DNA of 64,000 bases from Nitzschia sp. DOCU1 (GCA_951394045.1 OX595985.1:992001-1056000); one strand, 5' to 3'; counted from the stretch's first letter, positions 29,727 to 41,679 are shown. The notes: generated from the sequence alone by a model not told the origin. A program made the numbers and translations.

Positions 29727-31916
29727 CTACAGAACGTTTTGACAGCACGGAGTGATTCCCTCTGGTACGTCATCTACAATATCATCGTGTTGCTTCTCAG
29801 CAGAACAGCAACATGCGGGCATAGTAGTACTGACAGACTCCGTGGTCTGTCGAGCAGTCTCTTCAGCGCCTACGTTGGCATCGCAGGCACTCTGCGTGTC
29901 GGCTTTACGATATCGGGTTCCAGAGGAAGTCTCGTAGGTGTTACCTGCATTTTTCGATACGATGGCATCCTTAGCATTGAAGAGAACGTGCCCACCCACT
30001 AGCCCCAAGACACAGCACAAAAAGAGGGGGATTGAATATGTCATGACAACGAGCATGACAAGGTACCCCATTGAAAGTTGAAGGCCATAGAAGGTTGCCG
30101 AAGCTACCAAGCGGCGGTATCCGCCCGGCATACTCGTCATGGAATCTCGACGTCTAGAAATGACGTACTCGATCAACATGCCAAATAGCACCGTTCCCAG
30201 GCAAGCGGCAACAAACTTGCCCTGCGTCGAGAGGACCCAACTTGGAAAGAGATAAATAACACAAGTGGTTTCGTGGATCCAATGAAAGCCATCCATATAC
30301 ATAGAAGTCCCACCATAGCAGTACACACCATCGTTGTCAGGGACGGTAGAATTATAAATCACCTTTTGCCCCGGTATACCTGGAGCCGTTGGATGCCAGA
30401 CGCCCATGCAGTTGGAGTTGTGCACTTTGCCCGTGCAAGGTTCCATAGCTTTGGCAACGCTGTTCCCCGTACGCGCCAAAATACCAGGGTCTAAGCAGTA
30501 CAGTGAATCCCCTTCGTTAATGTAGCTCTCTGCTTTTTGATAGTTCGGAATCTCGAGGCATTGCATCCAACAAAAGAAATTGGTGGCGTTGTTGCAGGCA
30601 CTGGCGTCTGCAACATGTTGGAGTCGTCGTCGCATCGGGAGGGAAGCAAACATGTCGACTTCCGGCGCATCTTCGACGATCGGGTGATCGTCAAAGGATG
30701 GGCCACAACCAATCGCTACACCAAGGCTATCCGAGGGATTGACCTGACCGTACACTAGTTGGCGTTCCGCAACAAGCCTCATGTTTTCCTTCATCTCACC
30801 GAAAGTCTGTGCCCGTGGCGACTCTTGAATGATGGCATTCTCCGGAACGAGGTGCACTGCAAAATAATGAAGAAACGAACAAGTTAGCGTCTGAGGAACG
30901 AGGATTTTATTCCTCCAAGGGGCAGAGCCCAAAGTAACCTTCGTTTACGTACTCATTCCATACCACGTTCGAGCATCACCTCCATTCATGTGTACGGCAT
31001 GACGAGTTGCTTTCAAGTCAAAGGAGTTTCGAAGCCAGTGCTCGGCGCCTGCACCCATCATAATCACAACCGAGTTGGGCTCGAACACAGCTCGGGCCTT
31101 TTCTCCTCCCGGGAGCTGCACCCAGAAGGAAGTATCACTTTGTGCTCCCGACGAATGACAATCCCAGGCTGGGACGAATGCTAGAAACAGGCCAGCATCC
31201 GTGTGCCATTCTAGAGACAGTGTCTCATCGACTCCAGTTCCTCCATTACTGTAATCTCGGTCTCCATCCTTTGTGTATAAGTGAAAATGTTCCAGATGAT
31301 TCGCCGACTGCACAATCGACTTTATTGTGGAAAAGGATCCACCCTGATTATCTCGAAGCAGCGGAGAAGAATTATCATGATAGTACATATGAAGACGATC
31401 CAGGGACTGGACAAAGGTATCAGATACCATGGCAACTTGATCCCGAAGGAATTCCATAGCCTCCACTGTGCCTTGTCCACAATACTCGTCCAGCGATTCC
31501 CGACTGGCCAAAGGCAAGGGCGAGTTACCCACCGTAGCTGTAGCGATTGTAGCCCGGCGCGTATTTTGATCGGCAAGAAGAATCGAGTCCACTCCTTCCA
31601 CCTGTGGAATCATCGATGCCACGTTTTCGAGGCAGTGGCACAGGCCATTCATCGCCACCGATCTATGAATGGACTCGTGGAGTCCTTCAAACTCGAACGG
31701 CCCGCCCAAATGGCTTTGTGGCAGTTGAACGGAAAGTATCCCGGTGGAACGAAGGGCTCGAAGCAGATCTTCCGACCTGCTTCCGACGTTGAGTTCCTCC
31801 AGGGAAAACGCCGGAACGTTGTACGTCGTTTCATCCTGCAAAGCGTTGGATGACTCCATCGGCAATAGTAGCAGCAACAGCAGAGACTGCAACGAGGCCA
31901 GAACCAGTGTTTTCAT
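29727..31916 (-). CDS. 2OG-Fe(II)-oxygenase-like domain fused to a Ctr-type copper transporter
   Basis: Exons 30953-31916 and 29727-30856, intron 96 nt (30857-30952, GTACGT...TTGCAG), phase 1, giving 697 aa; the junction WYGMMHLVPEN aligns with WYGRMVLPPAD of the divergent paralogue. Order: signal peptide (1-25); IPNS/2OG-type jelly roll with H238-x-D240 in LEWHTDAG, distal H306 in TRHAVHM and R316 in ARTWYG; a Cys-rich segment (about 408-475, FFCWMQC); then a whole Ctr unit, with GGTSMYMDGFHW (about 507-514), three membrane helices, MxxxM (MGYLVM, about 584-589) in TM2 and GxxxG (GLVGG, about 606-610) in TM3. The tail has CCC and CC clusters. Ctr trimers import Cu(I). I know of no described fusion of this kind; role inferred as extracytoplasmic metal handling coupled to uptake. 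Confidence 0.8.
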
Positions 31917-32479
31917 GTTTGTTTTCAGGGTGGTCTGGTAGCGCTTCTACCAAACTTGAGATATGGCTTTTATTGGCACACTCTAATGGAAGGAAAGGTT
32001 GTTTGGTTGCCGCTTTTGCTATTATCACTGCCGCGACAACTCTGCCGCCACATTCCGAATCTTGTCGTCTGACTGAACGCTGTTGCTGGGCAGGATGCAC
32101 TGATGATGACTGTGCAGTGTTCGCCGAACGACTTGACTCGATGTTCTCGTTTCGCACCTATGTCGTCGCGTTTGATCCTGGAAGATCCCTCCGTGATTCG
32201 ATTCTTCAATGGCCTCTTGACCGCCGACGGAGGGACCTCCGCCACGTATTCACAGTACCGATGCGAGACAGTCCATCTCCCGCTTGGCTGTATCTTTTTA
32301 TCCGAAAGATTCCTCTTCGGTCCCCTACTATCCTGCGGTTTATCATTGCATCGGCACTTTGCTGACCAAACGATACGACAGAGATAACCCAAAGGCAATA
32401 TCTTGCGGTGGTTGCTTGCGCGCCATCGTTTGATTTCCTCCAAAGTTCTCTCGTGTTGTTCCTTTGTAACGATCACAAG
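31917..32479. promoter_or_regulatory. Shared divergent intergenic region of the oxygenase-like pair
   Basis: 563 bases between the two start codons (31916 minus, 32480 plus). No overlapping gene; the open frames here are shadows. The arrangement suggests coordinated expression. I see a GTAC core (about 32256) but no convincing repeated metal-response element. Confidence 0.45.
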
Positions 32480-33919
32480 ATGAATTACAAAGTCTTGTCG
32501 GTTCTATCGGTCGTGGCATCGGCAGTCTCGGTGCAAGGAGCTTTCATCCCGACTCGCATCTCCTTTGAAAGCCTTGTGAGCCAAGAGAATGCTGGTAGCG
32601 ACGAGGACGACGTTCTCCTCCAAGCCCTTCGTCAAGTAGGCATGGTTTCCATCACGAACATTCCCCAGTTTCGTGAAAACAAGTTGGATACTCTAAAAGC
32701 TCTCCCCGCATGCGTGGCCAAGTCCTACCCCGAGTCGGCTTTGCAACTCACTTTCCCGGATGGCACTGTGCGACAAACGCTGGCCTCTCATTCCATTGGA
32801 ACTACGGGAATGTCTCCCATCCCAGTTTCTGCCAATGACGACTCTGAAGACTGCGCCAGCTTTGTTGAGGCTGCCGATACGTTCCGTCAACTGGTGGGAA
32901 TTGTAACGGAAGTCTTTGCCGAGTACCTTGCCAAGGCGCTTCATCTGGACAAGGACGAATCCAGGCCGGTTTTACTGGGTAAAGAATCGAACAAGGGTAT
33001 TTCCTTGGTAGACTTGTTTGAGCAAGGCGACCACTTGGAGCACTTCCACTGCTACCACAGGGAATACAAATCTTCTTCATCCAGAACAGAGGAGGAAGCA
33101 AAGGAAACCATTGAATGGCACACGGACCAAGGATTGGCATTGATCTTTACCCCCGGCTCGGTAAATGGCGAGATCACCAATGGATTTTACATTCAATTAG
33201 AAGATGGCTCTACAGAAATGGTCCACTTTGACCAGAACGATGACCTAGTCATCTTACTGGGTGATGGAGTCAACCAGTACCTGAATCGAGCTTTGGATAC
33301 GGACACTCCGCTTCGGGCACTTCCACATGCTTTACGCATGCCTTACACGAACAACGGTGAAGCTCGTGTGTGGTATGGAAGGATGGTTCTACCCCCTGCT
33401 GACGCTTTGCATCCGCTCCATTCGTTGACGTTCGGTGAGATCCGGCAACAGATGATCCTGGAGGGAAAAGACGCTGCTACTGTCAAGAGCATTAGTAGAT
33501 CGATTGGTTGCTCGGACGACTTGGTGGCCCGGGAACTCTCCGAGACTTACGACACTGATTGTGACGAAGGAGTAGCTGCCTATTGCTGGCATCAGTGCAT
33601 GAACTTTACAGACTACGGCGTAAGCCCCGAGGTTTGCGCAGCCGAAGGGCTGGATTTGGGGTGCTCGAACGACGCAGGTTTCCTGTGGATAGATAGCGTG
33701 CACGATCCTGCCTTTGCCCTCAGCTGCGTTGACCTTGCGACTGCCCAGAATATCACTGTCACGGACGACAGCGGCGAAGCTGGACATGGTGACGACCATG
33801 GCGCAGATGGGCATGAACACGATGATGGAATGGATCACGAGAGTAGTGCGAGCCTCTCCTGTATGGCCCTCTCCTTCCTTGTTTCTGCTTGCGTCTCTCT
33901 TGCCGTGTCTTTGATCTAA
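32480..33919 (+). CDS. Secreted/anchored 2OG-Fe(II)-oxygenase-like protein with Cys-rich and His-rich tail
   Basis: 479 aa from the ATG at 32480; the longer frame begins with GTG. Signal peptide 1-20 (cleavage after SVQG). The oxygenase-like domain matches the divergent neighbour: LEHFHCYHREY, IEWHTDQGLALIF with H214-x-D216, LPHALRM with H283, and EARVWYGRM with R296. A Cys-rich module follows (C361, C369, C373, C386, C395, C416; YCWHQCMNF is like the neighbour's FCWMQC). Residues 436-453 are a His/Asp-rich run (GHGDDHGADGHEHDDGMDH), a likely metal-binding tail, and the last ~18 residues are hydrophobic after small residues, as in a GPI-anchor signal. It lacks the Ctr helices of its neighbour. 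Likely a surface metal-binding partner; enzymatic activity unproven. Confidence 0.75.
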   Translation: MNYKVLSVLSVVASAVSVQGAFIPTRISFESLVSQENAGSDEDDVLLQALRQVGMVSITNIPQFRENKLDTLKALPACVAKSYPESALQLTFPDGTVRQTLASHSIGTTGMSPIPVSANDDSEDCASFVEAADTFRQLVGIVTEVFAEYLAKALHLDKDESRPVLLGKESNKGISLVDLFEQGDHLEHFHCYHREYKSSSSRTEEEAKETIEWHTDQGLALIFTPGSVNGEITNGFYIQLEDGSTEMVHFDQNDDLVILLGDGVNQYLNRALDTDTPLRALPHALRMPYTNNGEARVWYGRMVLPPADALHPLHSLTFGEIRQQMILEGKDAATVKSISRSIGCSDDLVARELSETYDTDCDEGVAAYCWHQCMNFTDYGVSPEVCAAEGLDLGCSNDAGFLWIDSVHDPAFALSCVDLATAQNITVTDDSGEAGHGDDHGADGHEHDDGMDHESSASLSCMALSFLVSACVSLAVSLI

Positions 33920-34960
33920 CATGGAGATTGAGATTGCAGGGACAGGCGTCGCAATGCCTTATGAAAACCAGATAAAAGAACGATAGTGCGTAAAAGCTAA
34001 GACCTGGATATTCCTAGTAATAGTGGAAAACCCGGTAGCTGATGGTTCACCAGCTAATGTAGTCGTCTACTACTGGGCTGGTGGTTCACTAACTTATCAA
34101 TATCAGAAAGATCTACTAGAGATACTAATGCTAATTAGAAGTTTGAATAACATTTCGCCATTTCTGTAGCTCCTACTTCTACCTAGCTGCGTGAGGAACA
34201 TAGCAAGAAGGTTCTGAAAGGCCCGACATTCTACCTCCAAGAAACTTCGTTGCGCTCTCCTCCCTTCAGGTCAGGTCGAGACGCAAGGGCCCAGACCGAT
34301 CAGAATCGACAGAAGGACGTTCCAATCAATTGAATGGTAGTTGATTCCTGTACCCCAAATTTTCATCTCTGTTTGTTACAAAGAAGCATTCTAGAATAGC
34401 ATCCGTTGCTGCCATGAGATTACCGTTGCTTCCACTTTCATCGACTTTCTCGACAATTTTGGCCACCCTTGTGAACTACTGTTACTGTGAAATTTTCGTC
34501 CACTAGCTCCATCGGTCGACCGGTAATTATGATTACCTAAGGCGCGCCGGGATCGTATTTAGAGTTCAGATTCCTTCAAATCTGGATAGTGCTTTCCAGG
34601 CTTTTCACATACGTTTGATACGACCGAACGGCCTCTCGTTGTCGTTCATCATGTGTGCTGCGCCATGAATAGCGTGGTCACTTAGATAGCATAACATGTG
34701 TAAAGGCCGAGGCGGTCGACTTTTACATCGTTCAAAAATCCCGCGTTTGGCTGTCGCCCTCCTGCTGTTTCTGACATGCCTCATGATCAGGAGCAAGGAG
34801 GTTCATTCGAATACTGCACCCTGGGGGACTCTTTGCAGTAAAGGAGTTGTTTCGTAACAGACAGCAACATAGGAAGTGAGAAGACGAACTCCCTTGTAGA
34901 GTCTGGTGGAAGAAAACACAACAATAGTCTTTGAATAACGATTTCAGAAACAGCGAGAAA
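33920..34960. other. Intergenic, no supported gene
   Basis: 1.0 kb between the oxygenase-like gene and the secreted protein gene. Short imperfect repeats (GCTGATGGTTCACCA-like, near 34038 and 34077) are the only structure I see. Confidence 0.45.
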
Positions 34961-36319
34961 ATGGGGCGAGGAGGACGAGGAAACTGCCGATCACAAATGT
35001 CGCTTCGAAGTTTCGTGCTCTCATCAACAGTTGTCAGTCTTCTCGCGAGTGTCCAAAATGCTCGAGCAATGCAGATAAGACGAGCTACAGCCTCGGAATT
35101 CTACAACGGTTGTGTTGATGATTTAGCACAGGCCGACGACGGAGATTTAAAGTTGAATTCGACCGAGTTCCTGACTTTCATCGGCCTTCGGAGCGATGGA
35201 AGATTAACGTATTCGAATTACTCGGATTTACCGCTTTCGCTGGTATCAAACTTCAACTTTGGAGCTTGTTTCTGTGCTCTGATATCGCAGGATGACCAGT
35301 GCTGCGTGGGGGACCAAGCTGGAGTGACCTTGGATCCAAGTGTTTCCGACCTTGTAGAAGATAATCTTTTCACTTTCTGCTTGTCGACGGAAGCCAGTAT
35401 AAGTGCCCTGCTTCCAGACACTCCATCCCCAACAAGGGCTCCCCAGACGGCCACGCCGACAGCCTCGCCGAGTTTGACGCCTACGGTCAGTGAGACGTCG
35501 GCAACTGCTCCTCCCGTTGGCACGGATGCCCCAATCCCATCGCCCTCCCTCACCCCTACATCCTCACCAACTGAACCTTCTTTTCGTAAGTTTGCCAAAC
35601 TGCCGACGCGCAAGCGTACGAGCATTGTGAATTTTCACTTACACTCTCTGCCCCACCCCACCCACCCATGATCCACAGGACCGACAAGTGAAGGCGAGGT
35701 CTGCATCAACTTTCAGTATGGAATCATCAATAATGGGGGCGTTGATGCGGAGGCCATCTATAACGAAGAGGGCAACACGCTGAAAACAGGTCTTATCATC
35801 GCAACGGCCAATGTGACTATTGAAACGCTCAACGCTACCTTCTCGGACAGGCTCCTTAGATCTAGGCAACCGGAAAGCAACGAGAATCAAATGACAGACT
35901 ATGGTCAAGAATCCACAAAGTACATGGACCCGAGGCATCTGGTCGTCCCGCTAGAATTCTTTGGCTCACACCTTCCGGTCGGTGCGGAAATACAGGATTC
36001 AACACCGAGCAATAGGCGCCTCGCCTATATAACGCAGAGTTGGTACAGTTCTTCATCTCAATTGACAAGAAGGCTTGTTTATTATGACGATTCGGTTCCA
36101 CCGGAAATCCGGGCAATCATTGACAACCCATTTTGCCCAACCGAAACCCCCCAGGTGACGAAATGTGCAATCGTAACCTCAACAGTCTGTGTCTTTTTGG
36201 AAGACGGCGACGATCCAGACGTAGTTAAGGCTCAATTGCGGAGAGGTATTCAGGCTTCTATCGCAAATGGTGATTTCGAAGCAGCAATCCCTGAAGAAAA
36301 CAGGATCCAAGACCTTTAA
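34961..36319 (+). CDS. Secreted protein with P/T/S-rich linker, unknown function
   Basis: Exons 34961-35585 and 35679-36319 (93-nt intron, GTAAGT...CCACAG, phase 1) give 421 aa. The start is the ATG at 34961 because the longer frame opens with TTG. A signal peptide ends near NARAMQ. Domain A (about 45-160) has conserved Cys (GACFCALI, DQCCVG) and an EF-hand-like DDGDLKLNSTEF. A Pro/Thr/Ser-rich mucin-like linker (about 160-218) leads to domain B (about 220-421) with Cys and an NxT-rich region, ending in a helix-rich DDPDVVKAQLRRGIQASIANG. This A-linker-B architecture resembles secreted diatom cell-wall or extracellular proteins; no enzyme motif is visible. Confidence 0.68.
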
Positions 36320-36847
36320 TGGTTGCCATCGACATGCCACTGTACCCATGTTTGAAACAAGTACCGCTGTAACTTCTAGTTTATTTCCTTATGCAGTATC
36401 TGGGGATTTTCAGCGTGAATCGCGTCGGAATCGCCGGTCAGTTGCTTCTTTCATCATGTGAAGACGGACAAACCACCCATCAGGCTGTCAAAGCAAATGT
36501 AACTACCGGTAGATGAGAACGGCGTGACGCCAAATGTTTGGATATTTTCGCGTGACTCTCTACTATACAGAAAGCAAAAAAAGGCAATGCTTCACGGAAC
36601 TAAATACCTAACAACCAGTAATACAAATATCAATGAAGAGTATAGAGCGCCATTTGCTTCACAGCCCAGTTTTCGCGACGAAACGGCCAACGGTTGCTCG
36701 ACATGTATGTTCACCATTTCAGATCAAAATCGAAAGAATATGTCGATAAGTCGAAAACCCAAAGCAAAACCGCCTCATCTCATACCCGAAATCCAACATG
36801 TTTGTTGTGTGCGCGTTGTGTTGTCATCAAACTCGGACGAACTATTC
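36320..36847. other. Intergenic, no supported gene
   Basis: 528 bases between convergent genes; presumably both 3' untranslated regions. Confidence 0.45.
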
Positions 36848-37276
36848 CTATGACCGCAGCTTAATCGTGATGGTTTCTTCATCCAAATTGCTATCAGGAT
36901 TCTGGGTCTTTTGCAATAATCGAAGCACCTGAGCTTGCTGCAAAGCGAGATTTGCCATTCGTTCTTCGCTCTCGGCAGCAGCAATCGATGCCTTTAATTT
37001 ATCTAGTTGCACCAAGAGCTGCATTTGCAAACTCGTGAGCATCTGTTCCTCTTGAAGATTCCTTTGCAGTTCTTCTCGCGCTTTTTGAATGTCTTCTTCC
37101 GTGATGGACGGGATGTTGGACGCTGGACTTTCAACTCGGTCATTAGAGGCATCAACCTCAGACTGTGCTTTCTTGGGTTTTTCTTGGACAGTTTCGTCTG
37201 GTTCGTTTGATGACGATGATTCCCCTTCGCCCCCCTCGTCGTCCACATGTGGATGTGTGCTCTCCAACTCCGCCAT
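36848..37276 (-). CDS. Small acidic coiled-coil protein, hypothetical
   Basis: 142 aa, ATG at 37276. The first half is acidic and Ser/Glu-rich (GGEGESSSSNEPDE). The second half (about 58-130) is a strong coiled coil with heptad-spaced Leu/Ile/Ala (EELQRNLQEEQMLTSLQMQL and on). No membrane segment or known domain. The size would suit a scaffold or complex subunit, but I cannot name it. Confidence 0.55.
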   Translation of the reverse strand: MAELESTHPHVDDEGGEGESSSSNEPDETVQEKPKKAQSEVDASNDRVESPASNIPSITEEDIQKAREELQRNLQEEQMLTSLQMQLLVQLDKLKASIAAAESEERMANLALQQAQVLRLLQKTQNPDSNLDEETITIKLRS

Positions 37277-38173
37277 TCTCTTGCCGCTCCTCCTAGTTCA
37301 AACGTTTGAAAATATTTTCGTAGAACTCTATGTTATTATTCAAAAGCTCCAGGACGAAGGAAAAGTAAGACACCGTATGCGGTGGCCCTAACCTTAATAA
37401 TAAAACACCCTGCCATGGAAAGGAACGTCTCGGTCATCGTCTTCCTGTTGATGCCACGGAGAGGCAAGTGCAATTTTGGTGTATGATACCGGACATGCAC
37501 AGCGAAGCGTATGTGGTCAAAGAAGTCGTAATGTTGACGCCATCATCGGTTTATGGTGGTACCAGGTAGTATTCTTGATCACTGCAAGACTGGTGTACGA
37601 ACTATCCGGGAGGAAACAAGGCGAAATCAAAAGACCTGTGAGTGAGGGAACTGTTCTCGTGGAATGAGGTTCTAACTGGTCTCATTCAGCCAGCTTGTCG
37701 GTAGCTGTAAAGTATTCCACCTACCGGTAGTTCTCGAGTCCGGTCTTAAATGCATGTCATGTAGGTGATAGGGGCGAGAATGCTATCAAACCTTTGTAAT
37801 GGGTATGACCAAGTATTGTAGCGATTCCAATGTCAAACCTTAGCCCGTTCCTACTAATTCACCTTCTACTATGTACTCATGGTAGCACGACTGTGTTTTA
37901 TACCTTACAAGATTCCTTTGGGGTCATCCAATGACCAGTCGCCAAGAGTTGCAATTGTTTCCCGTTCCGTATCCAAAAAGGCCAACGCACTGGCCTTTGC
38001 ATCCAATGGGACAAATGCTGGAAACTCCCACCTTCTTGTGGATTGTTCGGGAAACTGTTTGGCTTCCATCCCCATCCAAATTTCATACTTGACCTTGAGA
38101 GCAATGACCTGTGGGGCAGCCGTAACATGATGGGTCCCACTCCCCCCAAACAAGTCCTGGTGGCCGTCTCCAG
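37277..38173. other. Intergenic with one orphan coding-like stretch
   Basis: 897 bases. On the minus strand 37905-38153 reads as a protein-like 82-aa stretch (LDAKASALAFLDTERE and similar) directly after the PP2C stop in another frame, without its own good start codon. The rest is featureless. Confidence 0.4.
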
Positions 38174-41100
38174 CTAAGAGACGAACTCCGACAAGTCCAC
38201 TACGCAGGCCGTGATATCGTCGTGCTTCGATCGTCGGGCTCGTCCGGGCGGCAAGGACATGAGCGCATGTAAGCTGGAAATGTTTCTGGCCCTACGAACC
38301 TTGTTCAGTACGCGACGTACAATCACGTCCGCGACCGTATTGTTGCGTTGCGAGTCAAAAGCCGCCGACCCCCGACGATTCGTCCGGCGACCAAGCTCCA
38401 GCTTACGGCGCTTGGAGGGTGGGCTCGGGCTTCGGGGGACGTCGCGATCGCGCTTACGAATGTTGTTGCCCATGTTGTTGATGTCATCATCACGCTCGTC
38501 ACTGTCGTCGTCCTTGTTCCGGCCCGTCACACTGTCGTCGTTGGAGCAACGATCCGATTGGTTCAGGCCGCGACGGTTCTTCCGTCGTTCAGCTTCTGCG
38601 ATTCGTTCGGCGTAGTAGTTTCGAACCCACCGCAGAACATCTTCGCCACTAGCACGCTCCCACACACCATCGGTAGCGAGGATCAGGACCTTGTCTCCAT
38701 CCTTGACGATAGGACGACAGTTGACTTCTGGTCGGGCCGTGATGTAGGGCGCGTGGCGCTTGTAAGGATTGAAGGAAAGCAACGGAGTTTTGAGGTACGC
38801 GTCGCCCAGAGCCCGAGTGACGGCTAGACTGCCAGCAACTCGTTTGATTCCTCCCCCTACACCGGCAGAAATAGCACGAGGGGCATTGTTGCATCGGCGG
38901 AGTACGGCTGTAACTTCGGCAGGGTTATATGCCGAGTGATCGGTTGTCAAGTCAATAGGACGAGTCACCGGGGGCAAGAGGATAGGGGGTGGCATATCAC
39001 TCGAGTCTTGGGACGAGGAGGCCGACGAACTGTCAGAAGAGTTAATTCCCTTGTGTTTGCGGAGATCCCCATCGCTGTCTATCTCAATTTCAACAGACCG
39101 GAAGCCCTCGAGAGGGGGCAGCGCAATAAACGGAGCATTCATTCCAAATTCATCCTTGGCACGTCGTCTAGATTGACGTCTGGCAGGACGACGCATGTAG
39201 CTCATGTAAGAAGCAGTCGTCGCAGCGTTTGCTGACTTTCCTTCCATTTCATTATCTTCATCGTCACTGCTATCGGCATCATGATCGGAACTACTGAGAC
39301 ATTCGGTTTCATCAGAGCTGTGGTGACTAGACTCATCATCCGTGGCATCGGGGTGGCCAGCAGAGGATCCATGCACCTTGATAGTACGGGGTGGTGCCGA
39401 TCCGAGAAGAACAGCGCGGCAGTCACCCACATGTGCGGTATAGAGTAATGCATCATACGCCCTGTAGCAATGGCACGAGCAACCACCGGGGGCACTGATT
39501 AGAGACTCCTTGGGTACACTAGCCACACGGTCGGGTCTCCTTAACGGATTGCGGCGGCGTTGGTTTTCATCATCAGTAGAATGATCATCGTCTTCACCTT
39601 CAGTTTCCGTTATCTCAGATTCCAACCCAGAAGTATTCACGCGGTCATCCGTAGTCGTCAACGACGAAGTCGAAGAGATCGTGCTCAAAGAACTAGCACT
39701 CTTGGCCCTGGTGGCATAGTCCAGCATGCGACGCCTTGCGGCATCTTTGTTCTGTGAAGTATCGTGACCTCCTCGCTTTGCAGGACCCCGGAGCTCACGC
39801 TCTCTGTGTTCTTCCGACACGCTTGTCCATTCGAGGCGCTGAATTGTAAAGACAGTAAGAGCGCAAGCACCCGAGTTCCAGCGGCCATTGCTCTGGCAGG
39901 AGGTCTGACGAGTAGCCACCGGATCGATGGAGTTTATCCAACCTTCGTCGACAGCCAAGAAGGATTCTGTGATAGCGCGGGTAATGGCAGCAACTTCACT
40001 GGGAGAATGCGTACCAATCGGCGCATCACGGGGGGCTGCCGAGGCAGCAGTCTTGACAGACGTCTTGACGGAGGATACGGAAGCCGCGACACCAGACGAA
40101 ACAGACGCAGCTCTCTCTGAGCCAGGCATGAGGGATGAAGCAATAGACGCGCCGGCATTAGATGCCTGACTCTCTTGGCCTCTTGAAACATGAGTAGTCT
40201 CATCGTCGCCCACATGAGACAAGGGATCCGCATTAGGTCCCTCCTCTTCACTGTCCGAAGCCTCGTAGGGCGAGCGGTAATGAATAGAATTAGGATTGGA
40301 GGATCGTCGATCAGATGTCTTGATAAGACCATCCAAGTCTAGTGCGTTGGCGTCTCGTAGTTGTCCGTTGACCAAGCAGACTCCGCGGCTGACAATGGCG
40401 CAACCGAGAGCGCGAGCAATCGAGGCAGCAATATGCGGCAGCAGCACTTCAGATGCATACGTTGCCACACTGCCGCCACCATGACCATCAATGACAGACC
40501 AAAGATTAAGTCTAACCAGAGAATGATATTCGCTTTCAAGCGGAGGAAGTTGAGTCTCAGAATCAAAATTGGGCGGCAAAGGCTGAAGCAGGACATTCAT
40601 GAGGGAGGCACTACGATCCTCCGACGGAGCGTTCGCAGCATGCGACGACGTCCAAGTGACCGTACGCGGCTCCTTGAATCGGGGAAGGCTCTTCGGTGAG
40701 TGGTCGATTCCACTATCCGATTCTTCTGCCGGATGCGGTGGTACAACAAATGCATCCGTCTTGGTGGTGGTATTTGTGTTAATTGATGACGCTTTTGCAT
40801 CGCTGCTTGGTTGATCAATGTTACCTCTTGACGGGGTAAGCGCTGTAGGAGGCGAAGACATTGGATGGTCTATCAACGACTCTGAGTCATCAGCAGGCTC
40901 GGAGAATCTTGCACACTTTGTCATCGGGATAGGAGCCGGCTCCTGGAATTCTTTGTCGGATATTTTCTTCGCTACTGCCACTACGCCTGAAAGTTCACGA
41001 TCGAGCTGGACATCCTGTCGACGTCTTACAGAGTCATGGAAGTCTTCGACAGATGAACAGTCGCCTTCACTGACGTCTCCTAGCTCGGCAACACTTTCTT

Positions 41101-41444
41101 CCTGTAGGGGAAAGAAACAAGAGCAATCGTAAAAAATGAGCAATCAACCTGTCCAAAGTACAATAAAGAACTCTCGAAGGCAGGCTGCATGTACTTACTT
41201 CCGACGATGCGACATCTACCTCTGAAGATGCGACATCTGCACTTGGCGACGGAGCAAACGACGGAGAGTTGAGTGGCCCCGCTGCATTGGCGGTGGAATC
41301 AGAAATTTCATGATGTCCCGGAGCACAAAGAATCTGCGGCTTGCTATTCCTAGACTCGGGCGATTTAGGACCTTTGGCTTTCTTCTTGGTGTCCGAGGTC
41401 CGCACGACTGCCGCAGGCTTCATATCTTTCACGCTATCCGACAT
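38174..41444 (-). CDS. PP2C-type protein phosphatase, large, with low-complexity inserts
   Basis: Exons 41199-41444 and 38174-41101, intron 97 nt (GTAAGT...CTACAG), phase 0, giving 1057 aa. PP2C (PPM) signatures in order: LWSVIDGHGGGSVATYASEV (metal-binding Asp and Gly at about 287-291), LLYTAHVGDCRAVLL, AGSLAVTRALGDAYLK, VLILATDGVWERASGED (about 894) and KHDDITACVVDL (about 1044). These supply the Asp residues of the Mg/Mn centre, so the enzyme should be active on phospho-Ser/Thr. Between them lie long Ser/Asp/Glu-rich segments (for example HHSSDETECLSSSDHDADSS), far longer than the ~280-aa core, probably disordered regulatory regions. A Copia LTR sits 241 bases upstream of the ATG. Confidence 0.85.
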
Positions 41445-41679
41445 GATTGCGGTTGTTGCATTCCCTTGGGCGGTAAAACGTCAACAAAAGAAATGCTTCG
41501 GAGGGAATTTTTGCTGTGCTTCTGAGTCACTTGCCACTTCGATTCAAATGATCCGCTGTGATTCTTCAGGTATCTCCACTGAATCAATATGCTAAAAATA
41601 GAAGAAGTAGAAGGTTCCAATCTATACGATTGCTCTCCAGTATAGATCTGTGACTTTCAGGCCTCTATTGTAGTAATGG

